Origin: Tomocerus qinae
Taxonomy: Eukaryota; Arthropoda; Collembola; Entomobryomorpha; Tomoceridae
Reading direction: 5' to 3'
Assembly: GCA_020055645.1 (NCBI GenBank)
Contig: CM034549.1
Location: forward strand, 14,343,930 to 14,407,929
Length of the DNA stretch: 64,000 bases
The translations under genes were made by a program, and so were the position numbers. The notes under the pieces are model-generated. The model did not search any database. It was not told the origin of the DNA and saw nothing but the letters and a program-made list of their open reading frames with translations. Each line of letters starts with the position of its first letter. Position 1 is the first letter of the stretch. Below are positions 1 to 12,183 of this stretch, piece after piece.

Positions 1-3000
1 GAAGTAGATCCTTAACTAAGAGTCCTTTAGTTTAATTCTTTATTGCCCTGACGTATCAATTGAATTTAATGTAAGAATCTATGGTTTTTTAAAAACAATT
101 TCAGGTTAAAATTGTAGGACGATGAATTTCCGATAGCTGCACATGCCTTTAGCTGACATTTTAGGAGTCCTTACGTGTAAATCCTTATAGGAGTAGTTCC
201 CGTTTAGGAGTCCTTCTCTGTATAGGCTTGCAAATAAAGGATATAAAAATAATAGTACTGTGACTCAAAGAGTAAAGCTGAGCTGAGTCTAAAGGGAAAA
301 AATTGGAAATGTTACAGTAAGAGTAAATCATTATATCCTAGCCTGGTAGCTATCTCTAATATTGTTATTTTTAAGACAGAAAACATATTATGCAGTGTTT
401 GGTCCGTTTCATAAACACAATGTCACTAATTGTAATAATAGAATCCAATTGAATGAACATCTTTGAATCTTAGATGTAAGGTATCACAACAGTCAAGTTC
501 ATTATGAGTGTATTTAAGAACAAGAAGATGAAACGATGCCTGCCTGGTTGGGGCTTTGAAATTACATTTCGTTGTAATATCACGTCCAGGAGAAGTGGAA
601 GCAGAGCGTAATGCTCATTTTATGTGTGGTATGGCAGCGGAGTTCACACACAGAACCATGACAGAGCACAGCGAGCAAGTTTCCTAAAAAGAAAGAGTCG
701 GCTTCGCTCCAATACTCAGTCGGCATACGAACCTCCTCTTGCCAACAAGAATAAAGAAACTCCCATCGCACCACCGTAGTTCATAAGCCAGTAGATCTCT
801 GTACATTAACTTAAACGAGTTTTCATGCGTACTCCATTTAATACATAAAGGTAGTTTCCTTCCTTTACTTTACGCGATGTAGGCACACAATATTTAGCCA
901 AGTCACAAAATCCGTAAAGCAGTTCCCAATTCTAATCAAAAGTGAATTTCTAAAGTAAACTTGATTTTGATACATAATCCTATTTCTTCAGTCACTCTGT
1001 ACTACTTGTCCATTCATCAAAACGAAACCAGACTGTCTGAATTAATCTTAAGTTGGCTCTATTTCATCTACCTTTATTCATTCATTCAGTTATTGAACTA
1101 TGGCCATGCAATAAAATCTTATCAACTGTCTACTCAAGACGATCTATTATGAAAGCAATTCCTTGTTCCCCCAAAATCTTTATTGCACATCCGAACCGAA
1201 TGTCAGATGTCTTGAAACTGATTTAGCTCGTGCATCTCTGGTTTTACAATACCTAAGTAAATGGAAATGATGCAATAAAAAACTTTTTTTTGAATTGCAA
1301 AAACACTAAAATAAATGTTGGTGCTATCTGTGCTTCTACAAAGAATAACTGAAACATATAGAATGGTTGAAGAGACTCTTAAGCAATAGACTGCTTAAGG
1401 AAAAAGCCATAGTTTACAATACAGGCAAAAACACATTCCAAAATCTAATCTAGTGAGAAAGTGCCAAAAGACTTCAGTTCATAATTACAACTCTACCACC
1501 CTGCTACATTGTGCTCTACTTCTCATAATTACAAGGAACGCAAAATAACAGTACTTACTTACTACAATAATAACACTTCACATTCTAAGCGCACAGAACA
1601 ACGAATACAAAACTAAAAAGGCCTTCTAACAACCGTTTAGGCGAATAATTCTAAATTAAGACCCTGAAAGTGCAAGTCTTACTAAAAGTACCTACCTTGA
1701 CTTTGACTTCTGGAGAGAGTGCTTCGGGTGAGTAGAATTCAAAAGATAACATTAACTTATTACTTTAAATTCTAACTGCAAAAACAACGGTATTTCCTTA
1801 TTTACATTCACATCATCCAAAATAAATATCTGTCTCAACGGGTCGCAGTGAGAATACTTGCTTTATATTTGGTTGCCTAAGCAGATAGAGTTCTCTTCAC
1901 TAATAGTACCCGCTTTTAAGGCATAAGTCTTGTAAATACTGCACCGTCAACTCAACTTAAACCCAAGAGAATTCAAAGACAAATGTGGGCAACGTGAGAA
2001 AGCATTTTTGTTCGGAACTCAATTGTGTTAAGTTACAGTTACTCACATATACCGTATCGACGATGTTTTTAAGATAAATTATGTTATCAGATTTCAAAAG
2101 ACGAAACTTGAATAGGGAGCAAAAGAACTAAATATCCATAAATTACATAACACCAAATACTAAATAGTATTTACATAGTACAATACAGTATTAAGTCTAC
2201 TATCGAAGTAGCTTCTGTACCTGAATTTCATTTGCCAACCGGAATGTAAAATCTCATGTTTGCAATCCTAACTTATGTCACCCTTTTAACATTTGACCTC
2301 ATCGAAGCGTACAAAAGTTCAACGAGACCACGGGAAGCAAGTCACTTCAAGCATCCTTTCACAATGGTATAGTAAATTTTCTAGACAAATAATCATAAAT
2401 AAACCTACTATTCCTGTGACTTGGAAACAAGCCCAGCTAGCTAGCATAAATTCATAAGATTAAAATCTTCATCTTTGTGGTACAGAATACTTATTATGGG
2501 CTATTTATAAATACTAGCACGGTTTCTATTATGATAGGAATAACATCTAAACATGAGGAGTCGTGAATTCATTATTGTACATCGTAACGAACTAAGAACA
2601 ATTGATATAAACGAGTTTGTGCATAATTTCCTTGTACCTACCAACCTACTTTTAGTTAGTATTAACTAGAGTCAAATACGGAGGGGCGTACATTACCAAA
2701 GGATCAAACAACATAAATGTGCACAAAAGCACTACTCTCTTCATTACATCATAATATCATATTGTAAAAGCATACTAACTATATTTCATACGTATACTAG
2801 CACTACTATATCAGTAAATTCTCTTTCACTATATATTATGTGGGCTATCTGTAATAATAGGGAAGTTAGTTTATCCATGTCATTGGTTTTCTTTTAATTG
2901 CAAACAGCAGCCACGTTAAGTGGATTATAGCATTCCTACAATGTATAATTTTTATACGCATGTAATTATCGCCATTAAACCGTGAGCATGCTTATAGTGT

Positions 3001-3784
3001 TAATTCAGGTAGGTAACCCAAGTTTTCAAAATTTAATGATGTAAACGTACTCATAAGCGTATAGGTGGTGGTCTTTGGTAGTTGAGACAAGAGGAATGGA
3101 GTAGCATCAAAGTAAGCAATTTGCCAATTCATTCATGTGTAATCAGCAAGGAGGAGTAACATCTGCATCTTACTTCGTATAAATATAAAGTACTTTTCAT
3201 TATCATTTTAATATTACATAATGGCCCATGATAATATTCTGTTTGAAGTTGAAGTGGTATTTATAGTATTTTACTAACCTAACCTAACCATCCCTGTAAC
3301 AAAGGAGGGATATAAAATTAGCATTTCAGCTACTCAGATCGCATGTCAAACTGTAGTAGACATAGCTCTACATCCAAAATCTTATTGGAAGGAAACGAGT
3401 CAGTACAAGTATATACAGCCCTACAATTTATATATCAGCTATATGGTAAAATATCATTGTAAAACTATACATTGAAAAACAATCCTGTATATTACAGCTT
3501 GCAGCTTCTCGCGTTTTCGGTAACAACTGTTCCAGCATTTGTTTCAGACAGATAATTGTAAAACTTTAAATGACTGGAGGCAACGGAAAATGTCTAACTT
3601 TGATGACTTAGCAAAGGTGCCTGACAGAAAGAGAGATGTTCGGATATCAATAAACTCCTTATGCAATTCCTAGAAAGTCACACTAAAAAAACTACTATCT
3701 GTAATTAACAATAAACCATGTACAAATGGATGTAAAAAAGTAGCGGCAATAGAGTCAAACAATGTCTATTTTTAGTTTAATAAT
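1..3784. other. AT-rich upstream DNA, no gene recognised
   Basis: Only short frames occur here (the longest about 64 codons) and none resembles a known protein. A short run of about three CCTAA units lies at 3274-3289; it matches the insect telomere unit but is far too short to mean anything. No tRNA or other structured RNA was recognised. Confidence 0.6.
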
Positions 3785-4312
3785 GTTCCTTAAATCATTC
3801 TGATATCGAACGAGGTATTAAATGATTTTTTAGGACGAGTATAACGGAAGTTACGTCAATTTTTATGTTTTTACCCCCTTCCCCTGTTAGGGGATGAGTG
3901 TAACCTACTTAATAGTGTTCCTTAAATCATTCTGATATCGAACGAGGTATTACACGATTTTTTAGGATGCATATAACGGAAGTTACGTTATTTTTTATGT
4001 TTTTACCCCCTTCCCCTGTTAGGGGATGAGTGTAACCTACTTAATAGTGTTCCTTAAATCATTCTGATATCGAACGAGGTATTACATGACTTTCTACGAC
4101 GCACAGAACGGAAGTTACGTTATTTTTTATGTTTTTACCCCCTTCCCCTGTTAGGGGATGAGTGTAACCTACTTAATAGTGTTCCTTAAATCATTTTGAT
4201 ATCGAACGAGGTATTACATGACTTTCTACGGAGCACAGAACGGAAGTTACATAAATTTTTAATTTTCGAACCCCACCCCTGGCCAGGGGGTGTGACCGAT
4301 TTTGCCCATTTA
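3785..4312. repeat. 132-bp tandem repeat, four copies
   Basis: The phrase GTTCCTTAAATCATT recurs at 3785, 3917, 4049 and 4181, exactly 132 bases apart. Each unit also holds GATATCGAACGAGGTATTA, ACGGAAGTTACGT and a short hairpin-like CCCCTGTTAGGGG. The first three copies are close to one another. The fourth diverges in its second half, where the hairpin becomes CCCCTGGCCAGGGG. This is satellite-like or part of a transposon with internal repeats; no coding potential is seen. Confidence 0.9.
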
Positions 4313-4397
4313 CGAACTCGATGTTACTTTTGACCTCTAGTTAACGTACAAAAAATTTGAACTCAATATCTCATTTCGTTCGAAAGTTATCGTGCTT

Positions 4398-4404
4398 ACG
4401 GACG

Positions 4405-4446
<42 letters not shown>
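4398..4446. repeat. (ACGG)n/(ACAG)n microsatellite
   Basis: Three ACGG units run into about nine ACAG units. The run follows the 132-bp repeat block at a distance of 85 bases. Compound ACGG/ACAG tracts next to repeated DNA are common at the ends of insect repeats, so this and the 132-bp array may belong to one repeat family (inference). Confidence 0.9.
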
Positions 4447-5280
4447 TCGGGCATTCCTATAAAGCAGCTGCCGCTACTTAATAATTAATATTAATTAAGC
4501 AGTTTCTAGAAAATGGTAATCATAATAAATATTTACAACTGCACTAATCAGAAACAAAAGAGAATCTAGCATAGCATTCCAAATGAATACTTATTTTGAA
4601 ATGTACCCCCTATAGTTATCATATAGCTTATCAATAATCGTAGTATTACCATAACTTGCTTAGTGTTCCATAAAACAGTTCAATTCCTATTTCAGATAAG
4701 TATCAGATAGTGTGTACCTATAAGAGCATAGTAAGGTTAGGTATATATTCCAGCTTTGTCCTAATTTGTACCAACACATACGTAACATTACTATTATTGA
4801 AGTAGTAGTAGAAATGTTGTAGTGCCATGTTTCGTACTAACTATCACTTTATGGCAAAACCAAATATTTTACTTTTCTATTTCAATGTTACGTTACTCTA
4901 CTGCTAATGCTAAAGGAAAGGAAACAGATAAGTTACAAGTATTCCATTTACAAGACAAACCGTTATGTGAGTAGGTAGGTACCAGTGATTACTGTTCATC
5001 TAATATACTATTTGAAAGTCGCATGTCCACGTATGTGTAGCCCGATGACTCATCGTATCGCTTGCTTTGCTTTCATTCCACTCCGCTCACTCAGCCGAAG
5101 CCAAAAGTTCGGCGGAGCCTAAGCTGAAACTGTAACAACGAATTAGCATGTGCCAAAGGTTCGGTGGAGCCAAAAGTGTTAAGAGACCTCTATGCCATTC
5201 TTATTACCCAATCTTATTACCCAATCTTATTTAGTCTAACATGAATACAACCAACACCTGACTATTGTCGGAGCACCATA
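4447..5280. other. no gene seen
   Basis: AT-rich DNA with no usable reading frame. Near 5085-5175 two partial copies of a GC-richer phrase occur (AAAAGTTCGGCGGAGCC and AAAGGTTCGGTGGAGCC), and near 5200-5230 a 13-base unit TTATTACCCAATC is repeated. These look like repeat debris. Confidence 0.5.
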
Positions 5281-5690
5281 CGAATTCCTCCGAATAAATT
5301 CGAGTACTTCCAAACAAATTCGAGCACCTCCAAATAAATTCGAGCACCTTCAAATAATTTCGAGAACCTCCAAAGAAATTCGAACACCTTCTAATAAATT
5401 CGAACACCTCCGAATAAAATCCGAGCACCTCTGAATAAAATTCGAGCACCTCCGAATAAAATTCGAGCAATTCCGAATAAATTCGACTTCTTCCGAATAA
5501 ATCCGAGTCCCTCCAAATAAATCATAGTCCCTCCATATAAATTCGAGTACCCTTGAATAAATTAGAGTACCTTCGAGTAAATGTGAGTTCCTCCGAATAA
5601 ATTTGAGTTCCTCCGAATAAATTTGAGTTCCTCCGAATAAATTTGAGTTCCTCCGAATAAATTTGAGGTCCTCCGATTAAATTCGAATTC
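5281..5690. repeat. 20-bp minisatellite, about 20 copies
   Basis: The unit CTCCGAATAAATTTGAGTTC and variants (AAATTCGAGCAC, AAATTCGAGTAC) repeat about every 20-21 bases. The copies between roughly 5580 and 5680 are almost identical, while the left part is more diverged, so homogenisation is recent on the right side. The minus strand reads as a repetitive Phe/Glu/Val-rich frame at 5231-5470, which is simply the repeat translated and not a gene. Confidence 0.92.
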
Positions 5691-8237
5691 TAAAATATAT
5701 ATCAGTGTTATTTTTGTCTTCCTAACGAGCTTATAGAGCTAACTCAGTCTGTTCGTACCGAAGGTAAATTTTAAATGGAATGACGGATATTGACCAAATT
5801 TGGCAAAAACAATGCCTATGGTTATTTCTATTGATTATTATTTAACAATTATTTCTATTGATTCTGGAATACATCCGTCCATTCCATTGCTTTTGAGATA
5901 CCGCCCCCATACTTTGACTTGATTTTTAAGTCTAATTAGAAAATAAGCATTAAAAATTTAAATTGTTGGCAGATAGTATTAAATATGTCAACTTGGTTCC
6001 AACAGACTTAATATTTTACAATAAGCCATTGAAAAACGGAAATATAACTTACTTTCGAAATTTATCATACACAGGGATTTCCGGACGGACTGACAAAAAT
6101 AGTATTAGTATACAAAGCATATATACTAATTTGAATAAAGCAAATAAAACTAGGAAGTGGTGGGATAGGAACGAAATTTATCTATTTCGAATTTATATTC
6201 AATTTTACAGTCAAATGTTATTAATCGAATTCCTATTCATTTTGATAGACACCCTACGTTGATTTCATTAAGATTTTTATAGTGAATAATAATCTTACTT
6301 TGTCTTGATGGTCAATATTATTAATCTATTTTAATTTACTTTGATTTTTATAGTCAAAAATAATAGTTTTCTGTTGATTTTATCAATTAATGCACTTTTA
6401 CTTTCAATTTCTATTCATTTTGATATTTAATATTAATCTATTTACAATTTCTTAGCACTATTCCACTATCTCTTAATAATATTTAAGTATTTTTACTTTG
6501 TATCCATATTGATAGTCAATAATAATCTATTTTCAATTCATTAGCACTTTTCGACTTCCTTCATTTTGCTACCTTACACGTACACTTTTCACTGCTTTTT
6601 CAACGAAATATTCGAAGTGAAATAGGTACAAATATTGAATTAGGAGACTGCCCTATCAATCTGTAGACACGAAAGAGGTGTGCGATCTTGCGTTGTTAGT
6701 CTATAGAAAAGGAGATTTAAACAAAGTCTGTGTCCCATAATTTTAAAACAGCTATTCATTCTACTTTGCTTTTGAATGTATCACATTGTAAGTCAAAACG
6801 AAAGGTTTTCCCCGAGGACGAGTAAATATATAGTTAAACGTATAGAAAAATTGCAAAATGACTAAATACACGGTGTGCGGACGTTATATAGAAATGAGGC
6901 TGGTATTAATAACAAAAAATATGTTTTTCAATTATCTAATTATCATCTAACCGCCATTCGAAATTCGAAATAAGCTAGATTCCTTTGTGTGAATTTATTC
7001 ACATTGTTGTTACCGCCAGGGTTTATTGACGGGCTCGTAACAACATATTGCGACTCTGCGTCTGCAGTCTGCAGTGTTCGCCTTATTGATAGCTTGCTTG
7101 TGTACATTTAGCTCGTACATTACAAGCTTACATTAATGAGAATAGGTACTTAAAACTCCGAGTGATACATATATACTAATTAGTAATTAGGTACCATGAC
7201 TTATACTTAGTATATAGTACTAACACCCATAATCAAAAGTATTCTATTTTAGTACATGTTAATTAATTTTCTGGTGTGATTCTCTGCAGGTGTCGGTTTA
7301 ATGGTATACAGATTTCAAGAAAGTTTGAAAATCAAACTTGGCCAAAAGAAAACGAAGTGATACCATATTTACCTACTCGTCTACTCTCACTCAAATTAAT
7401 CAACAGAAGTAATTTATCAAGCTAACACCAACGACAAGTTTGAAGCAAATGAACTCTTACCTTTGATAGTAGAGGTAGCTGCCCTAAATGTAATTCCATA
7501 TCCGATCCGCTTTTGGGTGAGCTGCTAGTAAGTACTTGAAAGTTAAAACTTGATACTGAATCATAAAACGTAAGTGTAGAACATAACACTGTCGCTTTGT
7601 CAAAATATTGTCAGCACAAGCAGAAATCAGAACTATAGCCACACTTACACTACGTTGTATCAAAATCTACACTTCAAATCACACTGCACATCCAACATCT
7701 TTCGTCACCGTGGTTGTGGTTGATTCAGACTCAAGTTACCCTCAAAGAACTTGAAAGTGACACTATTCTGTCCCATATTATGTGATTATTCAGACTATTC
7801 TTGCTGAATTTTCTCTTTCAGAAATAGGGCATCAGTCCCTGATTCAAAAAAACACTGCCTATTCAGTGGCAACTGACGACCAAATTTGAGAATTGGGGAA
7901 TAATAACTTAGATTTAACTTGAAGTGATATAATTAACAAAGAAACTACTGTGGAACAAAGGAATACTCAAAACTCAAGTCCCAGAGTGAAAGTAAAATTA
8001 GAATATTAAATTACAAGCGAATTGCATTACAAGAGGTGAGAACAACTGAAAACAAAAGTGAAGCGCCAAGTTTCAATTTTAGCTTACATGATTTAATTAC
8101 TGGTAGTGCGTTATTAATCAGTGTTGTAGCCTTTAAAAAGATTGATATTGGAACGGCATTTAAGTTGACATCACTTTGCAGACAATAAAATCACCCCAGA
8201 GCAGACATTTGATAGTGTACTAAGGTACAAAACGACC
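5691..8237. other. 5' flank of the receptor gene; degenerate AT-rich repeats
   Basis: No gene recognised. Between about 6165 and 6560 a loose repeat occurs, with phrases such as TATTCATTTTGATA and GTCAATAATAATCTATTTTC recurring; it looks like decayed tandem DNA. An inverted pair (AATGGAATGACGGA near 5775 and its near-complement near 5870) suggests a small foldback remnant. Close to the receptor start, CACTTTGCAG at about 8172-8181 could be a splice acceptor for a 5'UTR exon, because the frame is open from an in-frame TGA at 8166 to the ATG at 8238 with no other ATG. No convincing promoter was found, so the first exon may lie further upstream. Confidence 0.4.
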
Positions 8238-9050
8238 ATGTATATCAATAACGACGCTAACGGATCAAACTGGTTGGACAGTGACACAATAGACATCGGA
8301 AGTGGTAAAAGCAATGATCTCTCAGATCTCTCGGACAGTCTGGAGAATGAAACAAATATAGAATCAATAGGCCGAATGATTTTCTTCGGAGATAGAGCAG
8401 AAAACTATACAGAAAACGAGGTCTGGTCAGTATCAGTAGCTTCAGCAGCCGCCGCCGCTCTATCATCTTCAGTTTCATCTCCATTGCCAATGTCAATTTC
8501 AGGGACAGTTGGGGCTCTGACTGATATGGACGGAGCCGCAATTGCCCAAGCGGGATTAGACTTGGATCTGGCTCCATTACCTAACGAAACTTATTCGAAC
8601 GCTTCCTATTGGCCCGTTCGAGATCCTCTTTATATTGTCATCCCTATAACTGTAATATATGTGGTGATATTGATCACGGGATTGTTAGGGAATGTCGTAA
8701 CCTGTGTGGTCATCGTTAGATCCAGGTACTTGCACACTGCAACAAATTATTATCTATTCAGTCTGGCCATATCCGACTTACTCCTACTCCTAAGCGGACT
8801 ACCAGCGGAAATGCACTCCATTTGGCGACGCTATCCAGATGTATTTGGAGAGGTTTTTTGTGTCTGTCGTGGTCTATTTGCTGAAGCTGCATCTTCTTCT
8901 TCTGTACTCACCATTGTCTGCTTCACTGTCGAACGCTACTTGGCTATCTGTAGACCTTTTATGATTCAGAAGTGGCAAAATAAACTCAGCCGTGTCGTAC
9001 GACAAATTCTCATCATCTGGATCATTTCCATTGCACTTGCTATTCCCCAG
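8238..9050 (+). CDS. Pyrokinin/CAPA-type neuropeptide GPCR, exon 1 (residues 1-271)
   Basis: First coding exon of a rhodopsin-family receptor of the neuromedin U receptor clade, which in insects binds PRXamide peptides (pyrokinins or CAPA/periviscerokinins) at the plasma membrane and signals through G proteins. Visible: an unusually long extracellular N-terminus of about 128 residues with five N-glycosylation sequons (N8, N37, N56, N116, N121) and an Ala/Ser-rich run near 69-80. TM1 is about 131-156 with GNVV, TM2 about 168-188 with LFSLAISDLL, and TM3 about 205-235 ends in VERYLAICRPF, the clade's form of the E/DRY motif. Cys208 should pair with the loop-2 Cys. TM4 runs to IALAIPQ, where CAG is followed by donor GTATGG at 9051 (phase 0). 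The ATG has ACC before it and an in-frame TGA at 8166. CAPA versus pyrokinin receptor cannot be settled by eye. Confidence 0.93.
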
Positions 9051-10344
9051 GTATGGACCAACATTTTTTATCTTCTCCGAATACTTAAGAACATCTTTGT
9101 CAATATACATATAAATTGTCTCTTAGTGGATTTATGCGGATATTGCATGTATTATTTTTTAAATTGTCATTTTCATATGTAAATCTAACGCAGGATGCGC
9201 TCCCTGCATATTTTTTGCTTATTGCTAGCTCAGTTAGTTATTAGAATACAAATTGCTTTCGCTTCCAGAACTCTGAAAACCCTTTTACAAACCAGATCTG
9301 GGTTAAAGATTCATAATAATATGTAGCTTTGGGAATGAATAATAATATGTGGAGTAGCGATGCATGAATGTGAAAATTTGACTATGTAACTCTGCTTTGC
9401 TAGAAAAGAAGTTTAATAAGTTTTTGACTTTCCTATGGTGAATATTTGTCTGTATTCAGCGGAACAGCTCATTTTTCTGTCAATGGATGCATACTTTATG
9501 TAAACTATTTATTTATTAATGTAGGCTTTCAAAGAAGCATTCCGCCTTGCTGATGAAAGACATGATTGTAGTAGAAACTAAAATATTTGTCCTGATTTTT
9601 TCTTAATGAGAGTTTTCTACATTTCATCGTGTATCTTGTTATGCTTTAATGTATACACAAAGCATTGCGAATTGTGAATATTTCATGTACTTTCGTGTAT
9701 TTCGAGAAATACTAAAAATATTTGAATGAAGCAGAACAAAGAGGTTGTAAGTACAATCTAAAGAACTATAATATCGTATATCATTTTAATATACTTAACC
9801 TTGATGAAGCATTAGCACTTTAACACGCGGTTACAAAACACAAATTTTAGTGTTTAATACAGTTTGTAGCAAATCAATAATATTACTTATACTGTTGTAA
9901 ATGTTCAGATGCTAGAAGCCGTAGTAGCATCAGTGGAACAAAGGAACATGAGTAAAACAAAGCTTTTAGTGCTTTTGGTTCTTACCATGTATAACCTGAT
10001 ATTATGCACACACATCTTTAAATTTCTCTTTGCCATTGTATACCTAAAATACCTATAATTAAAGCTCCTGGCTGAACAAATTCAATTTCACAGTAAGTAA
10101 GTGGAGAGCTTCCCACAGAATATTACGTGGTTTATGTATTTAGTTGTGGTAAAATCAAAGTAGGTGATTTTCATCTAATGTTTACAATTGTTTCACATTT
10201 TGAGTGCATTTAAGCGTACTATAATGGAACACTTGAGTTTATTTAATAAGTTTTAAAATCAGTCAGGACTCAGGACAGGACGCTATAACAAGAGCGTCCA
10301 AACAGTTTCATATTGATCCTGCACAGTCAAGTGGAGACTGCAAG
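9051..10344. other. Start of GPCR intron 1, no gene seen
   Basis: AT-rich intronic DNA. The exon 1 frame continues past the donor to a stop at 9182, but the residues after Gln271 no longer match the receptor family, so this extension is intron. Nothing else was recognised up to the candidate exon at 10345. Confidence 0.6.
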
Positions 10345-10474
10345 ATGCTCTGTTTAGGAATACTACTATACGACCTTGGCCTTGATGTAGGCGTCTGTCT
10401 TTGTGTTGGTATTGTGGCAAAACCTCCCCCAAATGAGTGTCAGCAGAGGCTTACTAACAATACTTTAGATATAC
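10345..10474 (+). CDS. Candidate signal-peptide exon of the nested ML-domain gene
   Basis: An ATG with A at -3 opens 43 codons beginning MLCLGILLYDLGLD, with a hydrophobic, Cys-rich stretch up to about residue 25, then AKPPPNECQQRL. The stretch ends at C followed by donor GTAAGG, phase 1, which is the phase needed by the ML exon at 11921. The Cys in NEC could be the first of the six conserved ML cysteines. Against it: two Asp residues interrupt the hydrophobic core, the gap from NEC to the next Cys (about 31 residues) is longer than usual, and the evidence is only phase and position. The true first exon could lie elsewhere. Confidence 0.3.
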
Positions 10475-10640
10475 GTAAGGAAGCAATGAAAATATTAAAA
10501 AATTTACAATGACAAGGCAAATATGCAATATCCTCTGCCTATTCATTCTATTATGTGTTCAATATGTTAACGAAAGAAAATATTAAAAGATCATCTTTGA
10601 TACCTACTTATACTAACTAGTACATTCAATATGACTTGTA

Positions 10641-11338
10641 CAGGGTCATCACTTATATAATTCCCCCCCACCACAGCCCAACACAGAATAGTTATCAAAA
10701 TGGTCTATATACCATCTTGTAGAGAATCTTTTTGCAAATCTAACCAGTTCTAACACAATGCAAATCGGTTAGGAAAAACCGGGTAAAACAATTTTTGAAA
10801 ATAAAAGTTGAAAATTTTCAGAAATTCTGCCCACTATCCAACTTTCCGAATTTCTCCAGGTCCCCCAGAATTTTATTTTGGAATTCTGATTCCAGAATCA
10901 TTATAAGAATCGCATTTGTGATTTTTCCACCTATTTTCATCAAAATCGGAGGTGGTCGATTTTTTAACTTTTTCGAGATTTGGTCAAAATTGGAGTAAAC
11001 CACAAAAAAGTTGAAAAATTGACCACTTCCAATTTTGATGAAAATTGGTGGAAAAATCACAAATGCGATTCTAAAAAAGATTCTGGAAGCAATATTCCAA
11101 AATAAAATTCCTGGGGACCTGAAGAAATTCGGAAAGTTGGAAAGCGGGCAGAATTTCTGAAAATTTTGAACTTTTTATTTTCAAAAATTTTTTTACCCGG
11201 TTTTTCTTAACCGATTTGCATTGTGTTAGAACTGGTTAGATTTGCAAAAAGATTCTCTACAAGATGGTATATAGACCATTTTGATAACTATTCTGTGTTG
11301 GGCTGTGGTGGGGGGGAATTATGTAAGTGATGACCCAG
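10641..11338. mobile_element. 698-bp palindromic MITE flanked by TA
   Basis: Two arms of roughly 340 bases are near-perfect reverse complements around a centre at about 10990. The ends read CAGGGTCATCACTTA and, in complement on the other side, CTGGGTCATCACTTA, and each is bordered by TA (10639-10640 and 11339-11340). TA duplication and CAGGG-type ends suggest a Tc1/mariner-type non-autonomous element in foldback form (inference). There is no transposase frame. It lies between the candidate first exon and the first certain exon of the ML gene, so it would be intronic to both nested and host genes. Confidence 0.85.
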
Positions 11339-11920
11339 TATATTGTTTTAGGTGTTTCTACAGTAGTACTTTTGCAAAATCTGTTTTGGAGACAGAAACG
11401 AAAAGTAAAAGAATTGATATAGGAGAATTTTAAAACATAAATTCGATAAATGACTTATTTTAATATTTGAGAACAATTAATTCTATAACGGGCTGTTATT
11501 TTCAAAAGCATCGACACCGTACTTTTATGTACTATTAATGATGAATGATAGCATTGTCTTAAGCATACCAAACAAAACTTAAGAACCTAAAAGGATTTAG
11601 AGTTTTTTAGTCTCACCAGAGTATGAACGGGTATGATTTGGTTCTGGTGGTAAACAGATGGACAGAACACGCGTAAGTTACTGAAATTGAAAATGACGTA
11701 TTTGTTTTTGACCACAATTACTTTTTGGGTCATTTCTGGTTCTGAAGCTTCACAAGGAAACGTCTTAAGTGACTGTCCCCCAGGTATAATCAATTTCATA
11801 TGCTAGGCAATTTATGTATAGTATTTATGAATATTAATTGAAATTGCACTGCAATAGGCACAATACAGCACTCTCCGTACTAATTTTTTTTTCATTGAAT
11901 GCATTTTTCATTTGGCTCAG

Positions 11921-12046
11921 GCACATATGGCGCACCTGATAGGAATTTACTTACCGTAAAAGAACTGAAAATTGAGGGATGTAATACGCAACCTTGTGTT
12001 TTCTACAAGACTGAATACTGGGAATGCAACGCAGTTGCTGTCATAA
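11921..12046 (+). CDS. NPC2-like ML-domain lipid-binding protein, exon A
   Basis: Encodes TYGAPDRNLLTVKELKIEGC and then NTQPCVFYKTEYWECNAVAVI after a pyrimidine-rich acceptor (CATTTGGCTCAG). KELKIEGC..QPC is the start of the ML (MD-2-related lipid-recognition) beta-sandwich as in NPC2, where the Cys pair GC..xPC is conserved (family knowledge). NPC2-type proteins are secreted or lysosomal sterol/lipid carriers; in insects they form families with roles in sterol handling, immunity and chemosensation. The exon ends at A before donor GTAATT (12047), phase 1. An upstream exon with a signal peptide is required; see the candidate at 10345-10474. Confidence 0.75.
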
Positions 12047-12183
12047 GTAATTTTCTATTAAGTTTCTGTATTCATGTATTGTAATTTGATTGAAATTTTC
12101 TTATTTGTTTTCACTTTTTATATCTCTATAGACTTTCCTAACAATATTGAAAAATAGTATTTCATTATAGTTAATCCCAGGGG

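Noticed and set aside
3274..3289. CCTAA repeats resembling insect telomere DNA
   Set aside because: Only about three units; expected by chance or as a scar and not a telomere.
5231..5470. Repetitive minus-strand frame
   Set aside because: It is the translated 20-bp minisatellite.
9051..9182. Continuation of the receptor exon 1 frame past the donor
   Set aside because: Residues after Gln271 lose all receptor similarity, while the spliced exon 2 continues it exactly.
10795..11060. Overlapping plus and minus frames with similar proteins
   Set aside because: The similarity arises because the DNA is palindromic; neither is a gene.
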